Source of the DNA: Cornus controversa
Lineage: Eukaryota; Streptophyta; Magnoliopsida; Cornales; Cornaceae
DNA length: 64,000 bases
Reading direction: 5' to 3'
Assembly: GCA_026545225.1 (NCBI GenBank)
Contig: CM048849.1
Span: forward strand, 53,204,836 to 53,268,835
Shown: in pieces, positions 1-9,952 of the stretch
How positions within the stretch are numbered: position 1 is the first letter of the stretch
Layout of the letters: each line of letters opens with the position of its first letter
Position numbers and translations under genes: made by a program
The notes under the pieces: model-generated
The model's input: the letters and a program-made list of their open reading frames with translations, nothing else
What the model was told of the DNA's origin: nothing
Database searches by the model: none

Positions 1-486
1 TAATTTCCTGAGCATCCTGTTTGTTTGATATCTTACCAATTAAGGTAGCAGGCACTTGCATGTGTCCAAGAGAAAAGAAGCTCTCCAAGAATTAATATAG
101 ATTAAAAGTATTGCGACACATTTGGAACAAGCACTCAGTACTCTTTCTGCTTGTAATGTTGTTACTTGTTCATTCATAGTTATATAGAATGTTCTAAACA
201 CCTTTCACACTTGTTGATGTCATCTTTAATGATCAATCACAATTTTTATCTCCATGAAGTATAAACAAAAATATGATTCACTGTGATAGATTTTTTTTTT
301 TTGCTTTTCTTTTTTCCCTAGTAGCTAGGTAAGCTATAGATATATTAATAGGAAAAAGAACTAGACAGTAGAAAAATACATAAAGGAGCTCAAGGCACAC
401 TCTCAAGCATGAATAAATCCACCTGGGCTTATTAGGAGCAGCTGCCTCCATTCATCTTTTATTTCAAAGTTGTACACACACACACA

Positions 487-525
<39 letters not shown>

Positions 526-994
526 AATCTTGTGTACACTTTGATAAAAAGAAAATTGCATTTAATTTAAATGTGGTATATATATGGGTTTCAAAACACA
601 ACAGTGACATTGTCTATATCATTACCAATATATATCATGCAAATCAAGAAGTTATTATGTAAAGGATTCTAAATATATATATACACGCACACCGTTTTTC
701 AGCCGTTAGATAGTGTAGGTGTAGGTGGGCATCACTTGAAGCCCTCATCATCAACAGATAGTCCACAACTGTCCTTGGTAATTTTCTCAATTACCCCATA
801 TATACTGGTAATATATATGCATGTTGACATATCCCTTTCGTTGTTTCCTGTTGACTGATGTGGACTGAGTCATCAGGATCTCTCACTCCAAGTCGGCAAC
901 ATTCTGCAATAGGTGCCTTAACATTCCAACAAAAGAGGGTATTATGGTCCTAGGAAGTGGTCATCAGGACTCCTATATGGCATTCCAAAACCAT
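1..994. other. Intergenic sequence and 5' flank of the NPF gene
   Basis: I see no gene here. The stretch is AT-rich with an (AC)n(AT)n microsatellite. Positions about 530-650 resemble 6590-6640 joined to 7126-7190, so part of this flank has a copy downstream of the gene. A TGACT-rich patch near 849-875 could hold W-box or bZIP sites, but nothing is decisive. Confidence 0.5.
473..521. repeat. (AC)n(AT)n microsatellite
   Basis: An uninterrupted run of AC units passes directly into AT units about 0.5 kb upstream of the transporter gene. It is a simple sequence repeat that is probably length-variable. Confidence 0.95.
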
Positions 995-1004
995 TATATA
1001 TATA
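995..1004 (+). promoter_or_regulatory. Putative TATA box of the NPF gene
   Basis: TATATATA lies about 90 bp before the start codon, which fits a TATA box with a short leader. AT repeats are common in this window, so the call is tentative. Confidence 0.4.
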
Positions 1005-1088
1005 CATAGCTCTATCTGAGCTTCTCTATCTGAGCTTTCACCATTCTCACCATTTTCTTTTGCAGCCGACTCAAAAACCCTAGTAGTT

Positions 1089-2721
1089 ATGGTATTGCAA
1101 TTTTCACTTCATATCAAAACCTTCCTTTATTTTTTTTTAATATTTTTTCCATTGTTCATTCTTATTTTTCTTGTGTACCCCTGATGTTTCCCTAATTTAC
1201 TTGCAGGAAAAATATGAGCTTGTTGAAGGAAAGGTGGATTGGAAGGGAAGAACAGCCAGGAAGGATAAACATGGAGGAGCACAAACTTCTTTGCTCATTC
1301 TAGGTGACAATCTCTAACTTTTTGCCACCAAGATTTGTCTGTGACTAAAAAAAGCTTAACCTTTTGGCATGGCAAAATGTAAGACTTTTTGCCTCGACAG
1401 GCATTTGTGGTAAAACACAGTTGTTATGCAATGAGTTCCTCCCATGAACTAATTAAGCAATTAATCAAGGTCTAATGGTGATGACACATTGACACTGCAG
1501 TGAAATACTTTTGTAAAAAGAACTATTTTGTCATGAATTATTAACTTTTAGCTACGAAACTTTTCATGGCAAAGTTAACATGCAGTTTGTTGTAGTGACT
1601 AGCTATAGTTTTCTGGTGCATATATTTTATATATATATATGTTTGGCTTTGTGTTGCAGCTACTTTTGCTTTCGAGAACTTGGCAACCGTAGCGCTAGGA
1701 GTAAATTTGGTGACATACTTCAATGGAGTGATGCACTTTAACCTGGCTGATGCTGCTAACCATCTAACAAACTACATGGCTACTGGTTACATTCTATCCA
1801 TCCTCATGGCCTCCCTTGCAGACGCTTACATTGGCAGATTTATGGCTGTTACCATTTCAGCTTGCATTGAATTCATGGTATATATGCTTCATCAGTACTC
1901 AAATTTATCTTCATGTTCTATATAGATATATTTGTAAGTACATGTAATAGTGAAAAAGATATGATGATCTATACTTGTTTTCAGAAAGCTGAGTTGTAAA
2001 AAGACCTAGTTGGCTAATGTTCTATATTTGTTCGAAATTGTTTTAATTTAGTTTTCAAATCTTCATTAAAAAAGTATTTCAAAGAATTGAATCAAACAGG
2101 CCCATAGATTCATAGCTATCCTTCCACTATAGTATATTTTTAGCGTTTGAACTCATATATATATGACTGGTAATTGATGACTACTTATTTCAATTGTTAA
2201 CAATATATGTTCATGATCACCCAGGGACTTGGAATACTAACACTACAAGCTCACTATCCCAAACTCAAGCCACCTCCCTGCAATATTTTTGATCCAACTG
2301 CAAACTGTCACCAACTGGATGGAGGCAATGCTGCACTCCTCTTCGTCGCCCTATACTTGATGGCCGTTGGCGCTTCAGGAATAAAAGCTGCGTTGCCAAC
2401 GCATGGTGCTGATCAATTTGATGAGAAAGATCCACGAGAAGCAAGACAGATGTCCAGTTTCTTCAACTGGCTCTTGCTAGCCGTGTGCATAGGCGGGGCA
2501 GCTAGTCTAACGCTTATTGTGTGGATCCAAGATAACAAGGGCTGGGACTGGGGATTTGGGATCTCAACTGTTGCCATGCTCGTGGGGACAATCATCTTTG
2601 TTTCTGGATTGCCACGCTACCGGATACATGTTGTTCAAGGAAGTAGTGCCATCACTGAAATCATTCAGGTTTGCAGACACACACACACATATATAGTTAA
2701 TTCATAAATCTAGAGGATATG

Positions 2722-2761
<40 letters not shown>

Positions 2762-3954
2762 TGATTTTCTCTCTGTGTTTCATGTTGCTTGTAGGTGTAT
2801 GTAGCAGCCATCCTTAACAGAAAGCTTCAGCTTCCTGAGGACCCTACAGAGCTGTATGAGATCAATAGGGACAAGGAAGCTGCAATAGAAGCAGAATTTC
2901 TTCCTCACAGTGATGATTTCAGGTTCCCTTTAATTCTTTTCTTCTTCCTCTTATTTATTTATTTTGTACACGCGATTATTATTATGGTTTGTGTGTGTGT
3001 GTGTGTATATATATAACAATTTCTTCTTAAATTTGTTTTAATTTTAGGTTCCTAGACAAAGCAGCCATCCAAAAATCTCCAACACAACATGGAAAACCAG
3101 AAACAATAAGTCCATGGAAACTTTGCAGGGTCACCCAAGTAGAAAATGCCAAAACATTACTAAGAATGGTCCCAATCTTCTGTTGTACCATTATCATGAC
3201 CCTTTGCTTAGCTCAACTTCAAACCTTCTCAATCCATCAAGGGCTCACCATGGACACAAGTGTCACCAAATCTTTCAACATACCACCCGCTTCACTCCCC
3301 ATCATCCCTGTCGTTTTCTTGATCATCATAATCCCAGCCTATAATTTCATATTGGTACCCTTCGCCCGTAAGATCACTGGCCACCCCACTGGCATAACTC
3401 ATCTGCAACGTGTTGGGGTCGGCCTTGTCCTCTCTGCCGTGTCCATGGGAACTGCTGCATTGATGGAAGTGAAGCGAAAAGAGGTCGCGAGAAAACACAA
3501 TATGCTAGATGCACTCCCAGTGCTTCAGCCACTGCCCATTAGCACTTTTTGGCTTTCTTTCCAGTACTTCATATTTGGCATAGCCGACATGTTCACATAT
3601 GTTGGGCTTCTTGAATTCTTCTATTCCCAAGCACCAAAAGGGCTGAAATCTATCTCTACTTGCTTCCTCTGGAGCTCCATGGCACTTGGGTATTTTCTGA
3701 GCACCATACTTGTGAAGATAGTGAATCGCTCCACCAAGGGGATGACTAGCAGTGGAGGCTGGTTAGCAGGAAATAACATCAACAGGAACCATTTGAATCT
3801 CTTCTACTGGTTGCTTTCTATACTTAGCTCAGTAAATTTCTTGATGTATTTGTTTGTTGCCAAGAGATACAAGTACAGGCCACAGAGCCCTGAGATTTCA
3901 GATGATAAGGATAACAAGAGTTACGAGCTGAAGCTGAAGACCGAGATTTTATAA
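1089..3954 (+). CDS. NRT1/PTR family (NPF) membrane transporter, probably subfamily 4-like
   Basis: Exons: 1089-1091, 1207-1303, 1660-1877, 2225-2668, 2795-2922 and 3048-3954, joined 598 aa, the normal length for the family. Exon 1 holds only the ATG; exon 2 continues in frame as [15 protein letters not shown]. The protein is a 12-TM major facilitator of the POT/NPF family, which moves nitrate, peptides or hormones across plasma or vacuolar membranes. Family marks are [16 protein letters not shown] with a following FFNW, a hydrophilic loop ending FLDKAAIQ, and a C-terminal [20 protein letters not shown]. The TM1 region reads [16 protein letters not shown], so it lacks the proton-coupling ExxE[K/R] motif. 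NPF4 members, several of which carry abscisic acid or gibberellin, have a similar ENLA. The substrate cannot be read from sequence. Family is near certain; subfamily is tentative. Confidence 0.93.
2724..2757. repeat. (AT)n microsatellite in NPF intron 4
   Basis: A pure AT run lies inside the 126-bp intron between the 2668 donor and the 2795 acceptor, so it makes up a quarter of the intron. Confidence 0.9.
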
Positions 3955-4895
3955 ATGGAGAAGCCACTGTGATGAAATTTGAATTTTAGATGTGTGTTTA
4001 TTTTCAAGTTTTTTTCTCAATCTGTATTAATTTGCTTGTTTCTGATGTAAAAATTTCGGATATATTTTCCACTCTTCAATGAAAGAAGGGTGGCATCAAA
4101 TATATGCACTCCAATGCTGTATACCACTGCTTAATTAATTACCTCTCCTTTGAAGAACATAAATGTTCTTTATATTTTTAATTTCGTCAAGAATGATGAT
4201 TCGGTTGCATTCAAGTTTATTGGATAAGTCTGAATTATTTTTATACGAGTGGTGCGATGAACTCTACCATATCATATAATGGGACTTACCACTAATATCC
4301 TTCCGACTAGTCTAAATTATCATTATTTTTTTTCTATTCTTGCAAATAACACAGACACATCCACAAGTCAAAATTTAAGCCGTTGGCATTTCACTTTTGA
4401 AACATGAAAAAGTATCACTACATTATAATATTTAATGGAAACTATTATTCCTCCTATATAAAGAAGAAATTACCTAATGTTAATTAATTTCGTTGATTGG
4501 AAATGGAAAACATATATATCATTTTAATAATTTGATATAAAGTGATGGCTTATAAACACCAAACTCGATTTGGCATCACTCTTATCAACCCAACTTTCAC
4601 TGCCATGACTATTGCCAAAACTGCATATCCATATTATTCTACATATAGAACTGAATTATATAATAGTAACTTCAATTACATCCAGCTAGTCCCCAACGAG
4701 GTTATACAGAGATTTCGAGAGAGAAATAATGTTTAAAGTACCTCGGATATAGCTATATGGTGTATATATAGAGAGAAAAACTGCAATTCAGCTGTGTTTT
4801 GTTCAGATTGCAACAGCAACCATCTAAAAGTAATCGGCACAGCATGCACTCTATCAAAAGACTCATCACAGACTGAAATCTCAAATCTGCTTGTC
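3955..4895. other. 3' flank of the NPF gene and start of the duplicated segment
   Basis: The first 150 bp probably hold the 3' UTR of the transporter. The remainder has no gene. Positions 4653-4675 are identical to 7228-7250 and anchor the segmental duplication. Confidence 0.5.
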
Positions 4896-5004
4896 GTCTG
4901 GGTGGTGTAGTTGGTTATCACGCTAGTCTCACACACTAGAGGTCCGTAGTTTGAACCCGGGCTCTCACACACTAGAGGTCCGTAGTTTGAACCCGGGCTC
5001 AGAC
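4896..5004 (+). pseudogene. tRNA-Val(CAC)-like pseudogene with internal 36-bp tandem duplication
   Basis: The acceptor strands GTCTGGG and CTCAGAC pair. The D-arm/A-box TGGTGTAGTTGG is intact, and the anticodon stem CTAGT/ACTAG encloses CTCACAC, giving anticodon CAC (valine). The stretch 4927-4962 is repeated exactly at 4963-4998, so the anticodon loop, variable region and T-arm occur twice. The T-stem is also mutated (CGTAG facing CCGGG, with TTTGAAC in place of TTCGAAC). A T-run about 14 bp downstream could have been the Pol III terminator. A functional tRNA is very unlikely. Confidence 0.85.
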
Positions 5005-5163
5005 AATTTATTTACTTGTATTTTTTTAACCAAAAAAAATCTCAAATCTATAAACAATCAACTCTCTCAAAATTTGTGCTATATTTGATAAAATCGAATA
5101 GACGACGTTAAATGACGGACCTCATCATTGGTGCATTGGTGATATTTAAGAAATTAAAATCTA

Positions 5164-6392
5164 AGGTTTGCCCCTTACTTATGAAGACAACTTTTTGAAT
5201 GTTGAATTTATTATTACTTGACCAAAATAACATCTTATCCTGGACCTATACTCTATTCTCCACCTTATACTGTACATATATAAATATTATATGTTTATAT
5301 AACTATATATAGATACATATATAGTTTATATATCTAACAAATTCTCACATCAACAGAACTCACCATCACCACCACTTCACACATGGAATAAACCAATTCT
5401 CAATAAAACAACTCATTAGAAAATTCCACCCCCACACATGAGATTCTCAAATAAATAAACTAAGCAACACCACCACCACTTCACAGCCCCACCAGTCAGA
5501 TGGGGACCAAACCTAACATCTCGGAGCCAGAGATGAAGATTGTGGTTTCACGATGATGGATCAGATACAGAGCGGAGGAATAGTCAGATGAGAACTAAGA
5601 GCAAAACTCTGCGAAATATTATATTCAGAGGTAATGATTCGACGATTGATGATTCAAAGTACGGAGATGAAACCATTGGTCAAATAGGCGAAATAATTGG
5701 TGATTTGCTGTAATTTCAAGAGGCAGACTTAAGAGAGTTGACGAGCGCTTCAAGTTCGCTTTTTCTCGACTGTTTGATTGACGGTGGGGCTGCAGATCTC
5801 GACTGTTAACTAGCTAGGGTTTTTAGATTTGTCAAGGAAGAGGTCATTGTGCTTGTCTCTGTGTTTGTTCTTCCATTTCTGGAATTCATAGTTTGGTGGT
5901 CGAGATATATAAAGAATTAATGAAATGTGTACAAGAAGGTTTTTGTTTCCAGATCCCTCTCTCTTTTTGGTTTCTCCTCAGTGAACCATGGCAGTCTCCC
6001 TCTCTATCTCTTCCTTCTGTTTGTGATCCGGAGTTGAGCTTGTGCTAAATTTAAGGGTCAACATGGATTTTGGATTTTTTTATATATATACAACAAGTAG
6101 AATGAGAGCTAAATTTTTTGTGATTGGGGGTGGTGGCTGTGGTTGGTGGCGATGGTTGGAGGAGGAGATTAGAGAGAAAGAACAGTGCGTGGCAGTCATG
6201 AGGAACAATTTTGTCATTTTCTAATTTTAATATTTTTGTATTAAAATTCATTTAAATAATCAGGGGCAGTCAGGACATTTCACTTGTTAAAAAATTAGAA
6301 ATTCTAATAGGGGGTATTAGTGACGAAATTACACAAAATTATAATCGCGTGACAATACATCAAACCTCAAAGGGTGTCAGTGATATTTACCC
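5164..6392. mobile_element. Non-autonomous insertion of 1229 bp with 9-bp target duplication
   Basis: TAAAATCTA occurs at 5155-5163 and again at 6393-6401, directly flanking this block. The paralogous segment has a single copy (7940-7948) and no insert. A 9-bp duplication suggests a Mutator-like element. The right end, read on the minus strand, begins GGGTAAATATCACTGACACC. The left end lacks a full matching inverted repeat, so it may be truncated or diverged. I found no transposase. The interior is more GC-rich than its surroundings and could include captured host sequence. Confidence 0.6.
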
Positions 6393-6636
6393 TAAAATCT
6401 ATTATTTGCGCCTTCATGCCCTTATATATGTGTGTGAATAAATTTTTTTTTTTTACCAAATGTTATATTTATCTTTTTCAATGTATTTTTTTTTGTATGA
6501 GTTTTGGTAAAATAATGTAATCCCCTATACCACTCCTTAAATTATCACGACTTAAATCTTTTATTTGAAACTCGTTCATAGGAAATTATAAATCTTGTGT
6601 TCACTCTGATAAGAAAGAAAATTGTATTTAATTTAA

Positions 6637-7119
6637 GGGTAAAGTACAAAAAACACCCTCATTAAATGTGCAAAAATTCCTTGCAATGCAAAAAACTCAC
6701 TCACTGTTTACAAAATGTGCAAATAAGGATATTTATCAATTTAACAACTAAAATGTCTAAAGCACCCTTACACTCTAGTGTCATATTTGGATGTCCATAA
6801 AGGGTTCATCCGAATATTAATTTCTTATTTATTTAAAAAAATGTGCAAATACTTCCTTGTTTTCACTCGTTGAGCCCATCTGAAATAATAAAATAATTAA
6901 AATATATTTTTAGCTAATAAAGAAATAAAAATAATAAGAAATTTTGCATTTAAACATGACACAAGAGTTTTAAAGACTGTGAGGGGCATTTTAGTAATTT
7001 AAAAAGAAAATTTTGATGGAGGAGGTTGTTTGCACAGATTGTAAAATTACAGAGAGAATTATAAGCACATCAGAAAAATTTTCTACACATTTTGTATATA
7101 ACAAAAATATTTTTGCACT
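6637..7119. mobile_element. GGGTAAAGT-type MITE-like insertion
   Basis: The block starts GGGTAAAGTACAAAA, close to the terminal repeat of the foldback element at 60572-61020 (GGGTAAAGTGCATAAAA). It also has the same internal TGTGCAAA motifs. Compared with the related stretch at 530-600 it interrupts the sequence after ATTTAATTTAA. The right end is not a clean inverted copy, so the boundary is approximate. Confidence 0.5.
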
Positions 7120-7252
7120 AATATATATGAGTTTCGAAGCACAAGACCAACCATTGTCTCTATCATTACAATATCATGCAAATCAAGAAGACACCGGCAA
7201 TATGCTAGTTATTCCATGTATAGAAGTGAATTATATAATAGTAACTTCAAGA

Positions 7253-7381
7253 GGCGTGGCTTTGTGGCCCAGTGGAGGAGCTTGCACATTTGTGCTGCCC
7301 GCCTATGTTCGATTCCCCTCCCCAACTAATTGCTAACCCCCTAACAAACATACATTGCCCAAGCAAAAAAAAAAAAAAAAA
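7253..7381 (+). mobile_element. tRNA-derived SINE with poly(A) tail
   Basis: An internal Pol III promoter is visible: A box TGGCCCAGTGGA at 7265-7276 and B box GTTCGATTCC at 7307-7316, about 30 bp apart. The unit ends in an A-run at 7365-7381. The other copy of the duplicated segment continues past the matching 4653-4675 without this sequence, which supports an insertion. Target duplications were not clear. Confidence 0.75.
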
Positions 7382-7419
7382 TAGACACATGACAAATTGA
7401 AATCACAAATCCGGTCATC

Positions 7420-7477
7420 GTCTGGGTGGTGTAGTTGGTTATCACTAAAGGTCCCCGGTTCAAACCCGGGCTCAGAC
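7420..7477 (+). pseudogene. tRNA-Val-like pseudogene lacking the anticodon arm
   Basis: This copy keeps the acceptor stem (GTCTGGG/CTCAGAC), the D-arm and a well-paired T-arm (CCCGG, TTCAAAC, CCGGG). The D-arm runs straight into TAAAGGTC, so the anticodon stem-loop is missing. It is the partner of the 4896-5004 locus and shares its flanks, but it decayed by a different indel. It cannot decode. Confidence 0.85.
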
Positions 7478-8597
7478 AATTTATTTACTTTAATTTTTTT
7501 ATCCAAAAAAAAATTCAAATCTGTAATCCAGAAATATTTTTCTCAGCCTTTTGGCTGTGATAAAAAAAAAATCATCATGCTGTTGATGGGTGGCAAGCAT
7601 GGGAATGAGAATTATTTTTTAAAGTGTCAATTAGAGAATTATTTGGCCAAAAACTCATATTCAAATTCATCAAATTAACCAAATGTAGTAAAATTAGTGT
7701 ATCCCACTATTAATTGTATAGACCGTCAAAAATTGTTTACTTAAAGATAAGAATCAATTTAAATACTGAAATCTGAAACTAGATTTATTAAATTAAACTA
7801 ATTTGTGATATCTCTCAAATCAAATCCGCATCAATCAACTCTCTCAAAATTTGTGAGCGAGTCAGTTTATGTCCATTCGGTCCATATGACAATGCTCTAT
7901 TTGATTGGCGGACCTCATCGTTGGTGATATTTAAGAAATTAAAATCTATTATCTATGCCTTCATGCCATTATATATGTGTGTGAACAATTTTTTTTGTTT
8001 TGCCAAATGTTATATTTATCTTTTTCAATGTATTTATTTATTTTTTGTTTATATATACAAGTTAATGGGATTTGTATGAGTTTTGGTAAAATAATGTAAT
8101 CCTTTATTTTTTATTTTTATGACAAACATAATCAATATGTCACTTTGATAGACGACCATCTTGATTCTTTTACAAAATTTGGAATTTCCTTGTTATTTTG
8201 GTTATATATATATACACACACAATAATTAGTCTTAATTTTATTTTATTTTTCTAAACAAAAAGATAAATTTCCCCTTTGAAATTATAATTTACAACATTC
8301 CACTTGAAAAGTTAAAAAAATATTTAATGCCTGTTTGGGGGAGATTCCGATGCCTCAAAAAGTCTTTAAAGGCATCAAGTCATTTTTTTAAAAAATGTGA
8401 CGTTTGCTTACACATATGTAAAGGCCTTTTCGAAGAAGCTAATGGTCAAGAGCCCATTTCAGATAAGTAAAAAAATATTGATTTTAGAACCTCCTTTTAG
8501 GAATCTAAATTTTCTTTTGAAGTAAATTTGTTATTTTACTAATTTGCCCATGTACTTTTTATACATTAACAAGATTGTCCTATATTTTTTTTGATCC

Positions 8598-8830
8598 CTC
8601 ATTTCTCCACCTCCACCTCCACTGCCACCACTGCCATCACCACCACCACCGCCACCGCTACTTTCCACCACCACCACCATCGTCGCTTCCACACCACCAG
8701 TACTACTGCCACCACCTTCCACCACCACCACCGTCGCCGCTACCTCCATTTTTACTTCCACCACCACCACCACCTCGACCAACACTGCCACCACCACTTA
8801 CTTCCAATACCATCTCCACCTCCACTATTG
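8598..8830. repeat. Imperfect (CCA)n trinucleotide block
   Basis: About 230 bp are dominated by CCA/CAC triplets on the plus strand. Frames through it give only His/Pro/Thr or Gly/Val runs, with no start context or homology. It is a degraded trinucleotide satellite. Confidence 0.8.
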
Positions 8831-9030
8831 ACTTCAAGCTTTCTAAAGGTTGTAATCGTTGTTAAGAATAAGAGATAATATTGTCAAGAAAAAAATAATT
8901 TAAAAACTAAAGTATATTTAAAAAATGCACTAGTCATGAGATGTCCTCTAAATTAGTGCATTCTGAGCATTAAAAATAATGTATGAATCACATCATCATA
9001 CTTCCCATGCATATTAAATGATATCATTAT

Positions 9031-9031
9031 A

Positions 9032-9065
<34 letters not shown>
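9031..9065. repeat. (AAT)n microsatellite
   Basis: A run of about eleven AAT units. Confidence 0.95.
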
Positions 9066-9780
9066 GACCAAAATACCTAAAACAAAATAAAATCATACAA
9101 ATCATCAAAGATGACACTTCAATTTGTTTAAATTTAACAAAAAGAAAGAAAATATAAAAGTTTGATTAAGTGTGTGATATATATTGTAAATGAATTTTGA
9201 TAGGAAAAATGACAGTTCAATTTGATCAAATTTAATCCAAAAAAAAAAATAGAGAATATGAAAGTTTGACCGAAATGTAATATATTGTTAATAAATTTTT
9301 ATACAAGATTTTAATTTTATAATTTATACTATTGTTTTTCAAATGATTAGGTATGTGTTTGGGCATGGTGAAATCATAAATAAGAGATATCATAAATACT
9401 ATAATGAGATACACCTTACACCTCTGAATACGTTTTTCCTTCTGGAATTGCTTGAAATGTCCAAATTTAATTCTTGCATTTAGGAAGGAAAAAAATACAA
9501 ATAGTTTCAAATGTCACTTTAAGTTACTCAACATAATTATTATTTTTGCTTAAATTAATATTAATCTTTTTATCTAGATTATTGACAATTTTTATTTTGG
9601 ACTTTTCACATCCAAAATTGTCTACTGTGATCTAGTATTACTATATCAGTGTGTGAATATAGTCAGTCACCAAGTCTCCCAAAACCAAAAGTATCTCCTT
9701 CAAAGGCCAAGTGTCTCTAATCTCTCGACATTTGACAACAGTTTTGAGCAATCTCCGCCACCTCAACATCCAAACATGTC

Positions 9781-9838
9781 CACGTGGTTACCCCCAAATC
9801 ACTCCCCCACGTATTTACATGCATCACTTCATTATAAA
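9781..9838 (+). promoter_or_regulatory. Seed-type promoter of the OBAP gene (G-box/ABRE, RY motif, TATA box)
   Basis: CACGTGG at 9781-9787 is a G-box/ABRE core, CATGCAT at 9818-9824 is an RY element, and TATAAA at 9833-9838 is followed by the ATG 115 bp further on. A further ACGT core lies near 9809. ABRE with RY is the combination bound by bZIP factors and the B3 factors ABI3/FUS3 during seed maturation. That fits a lipid-body protein, but expression is inferred. Confidence 0.65.
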
Positions 9839-9952
9839 GTAATTAATAAGCCACTGATCTCACACTACTTTCACTCTTCACATCTCGGGTACTATCAACA
9901 TATTTAGAAGACATAGACATACAAAGAAGATAGACTCAGCGGCGTTGATTGA

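Larger units (their letters stand above)
4600..8100. repeat. Degenerate duplicated segment (copies about 4.6-6.5 kb and 6.6-8.1 kb)
   Basis: Collinear anchors link the copies: 4653-4675 with 7228-7250; the tRNA-like loci 4896-5004 with 7420-7477; the CAATCAACTCTCTCAAAATT stretch at 5055 with the one at 7832; 5130-5163 with 7920-7948; and 6400-6500 with 7945-8040. A piece of the transporter's 5' flank (530-650) also matches 6590-6640 plus 7126-7190. Each copy has insertions that the other lacks, so one copy serves as the empty site for the other. Confidence 0.75.
8041..9700. other. Gene-free AT-rich intergenic sequence
   Basis: I see no gene. The stretch holds a CCA-rich block and an (AAT)n run, both listed separately, and short lineage-specific repeats. 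The predicted ORFs in both directions over the CCA block come from the repeat. Confidence 0.5.

Noticed and set aside
3114..3344. Alternative-frame ORF in the last NPF exon
   Set aside because: It overlaps the conserved transporter frame and is not conserved-looking.
4896..5004. Functional tRNA-Val gene
   Set aside because: The 36-bp duplication and broken T-stem prevent a normal fold.
8531..8865. Open frames on both strands giving Gly/Val-rich or His/Pro-rich peptides
   Set aside because: They are translations of an imperfect CCA repeat; both strands are open for the same reason, and there is no homology or gene context.
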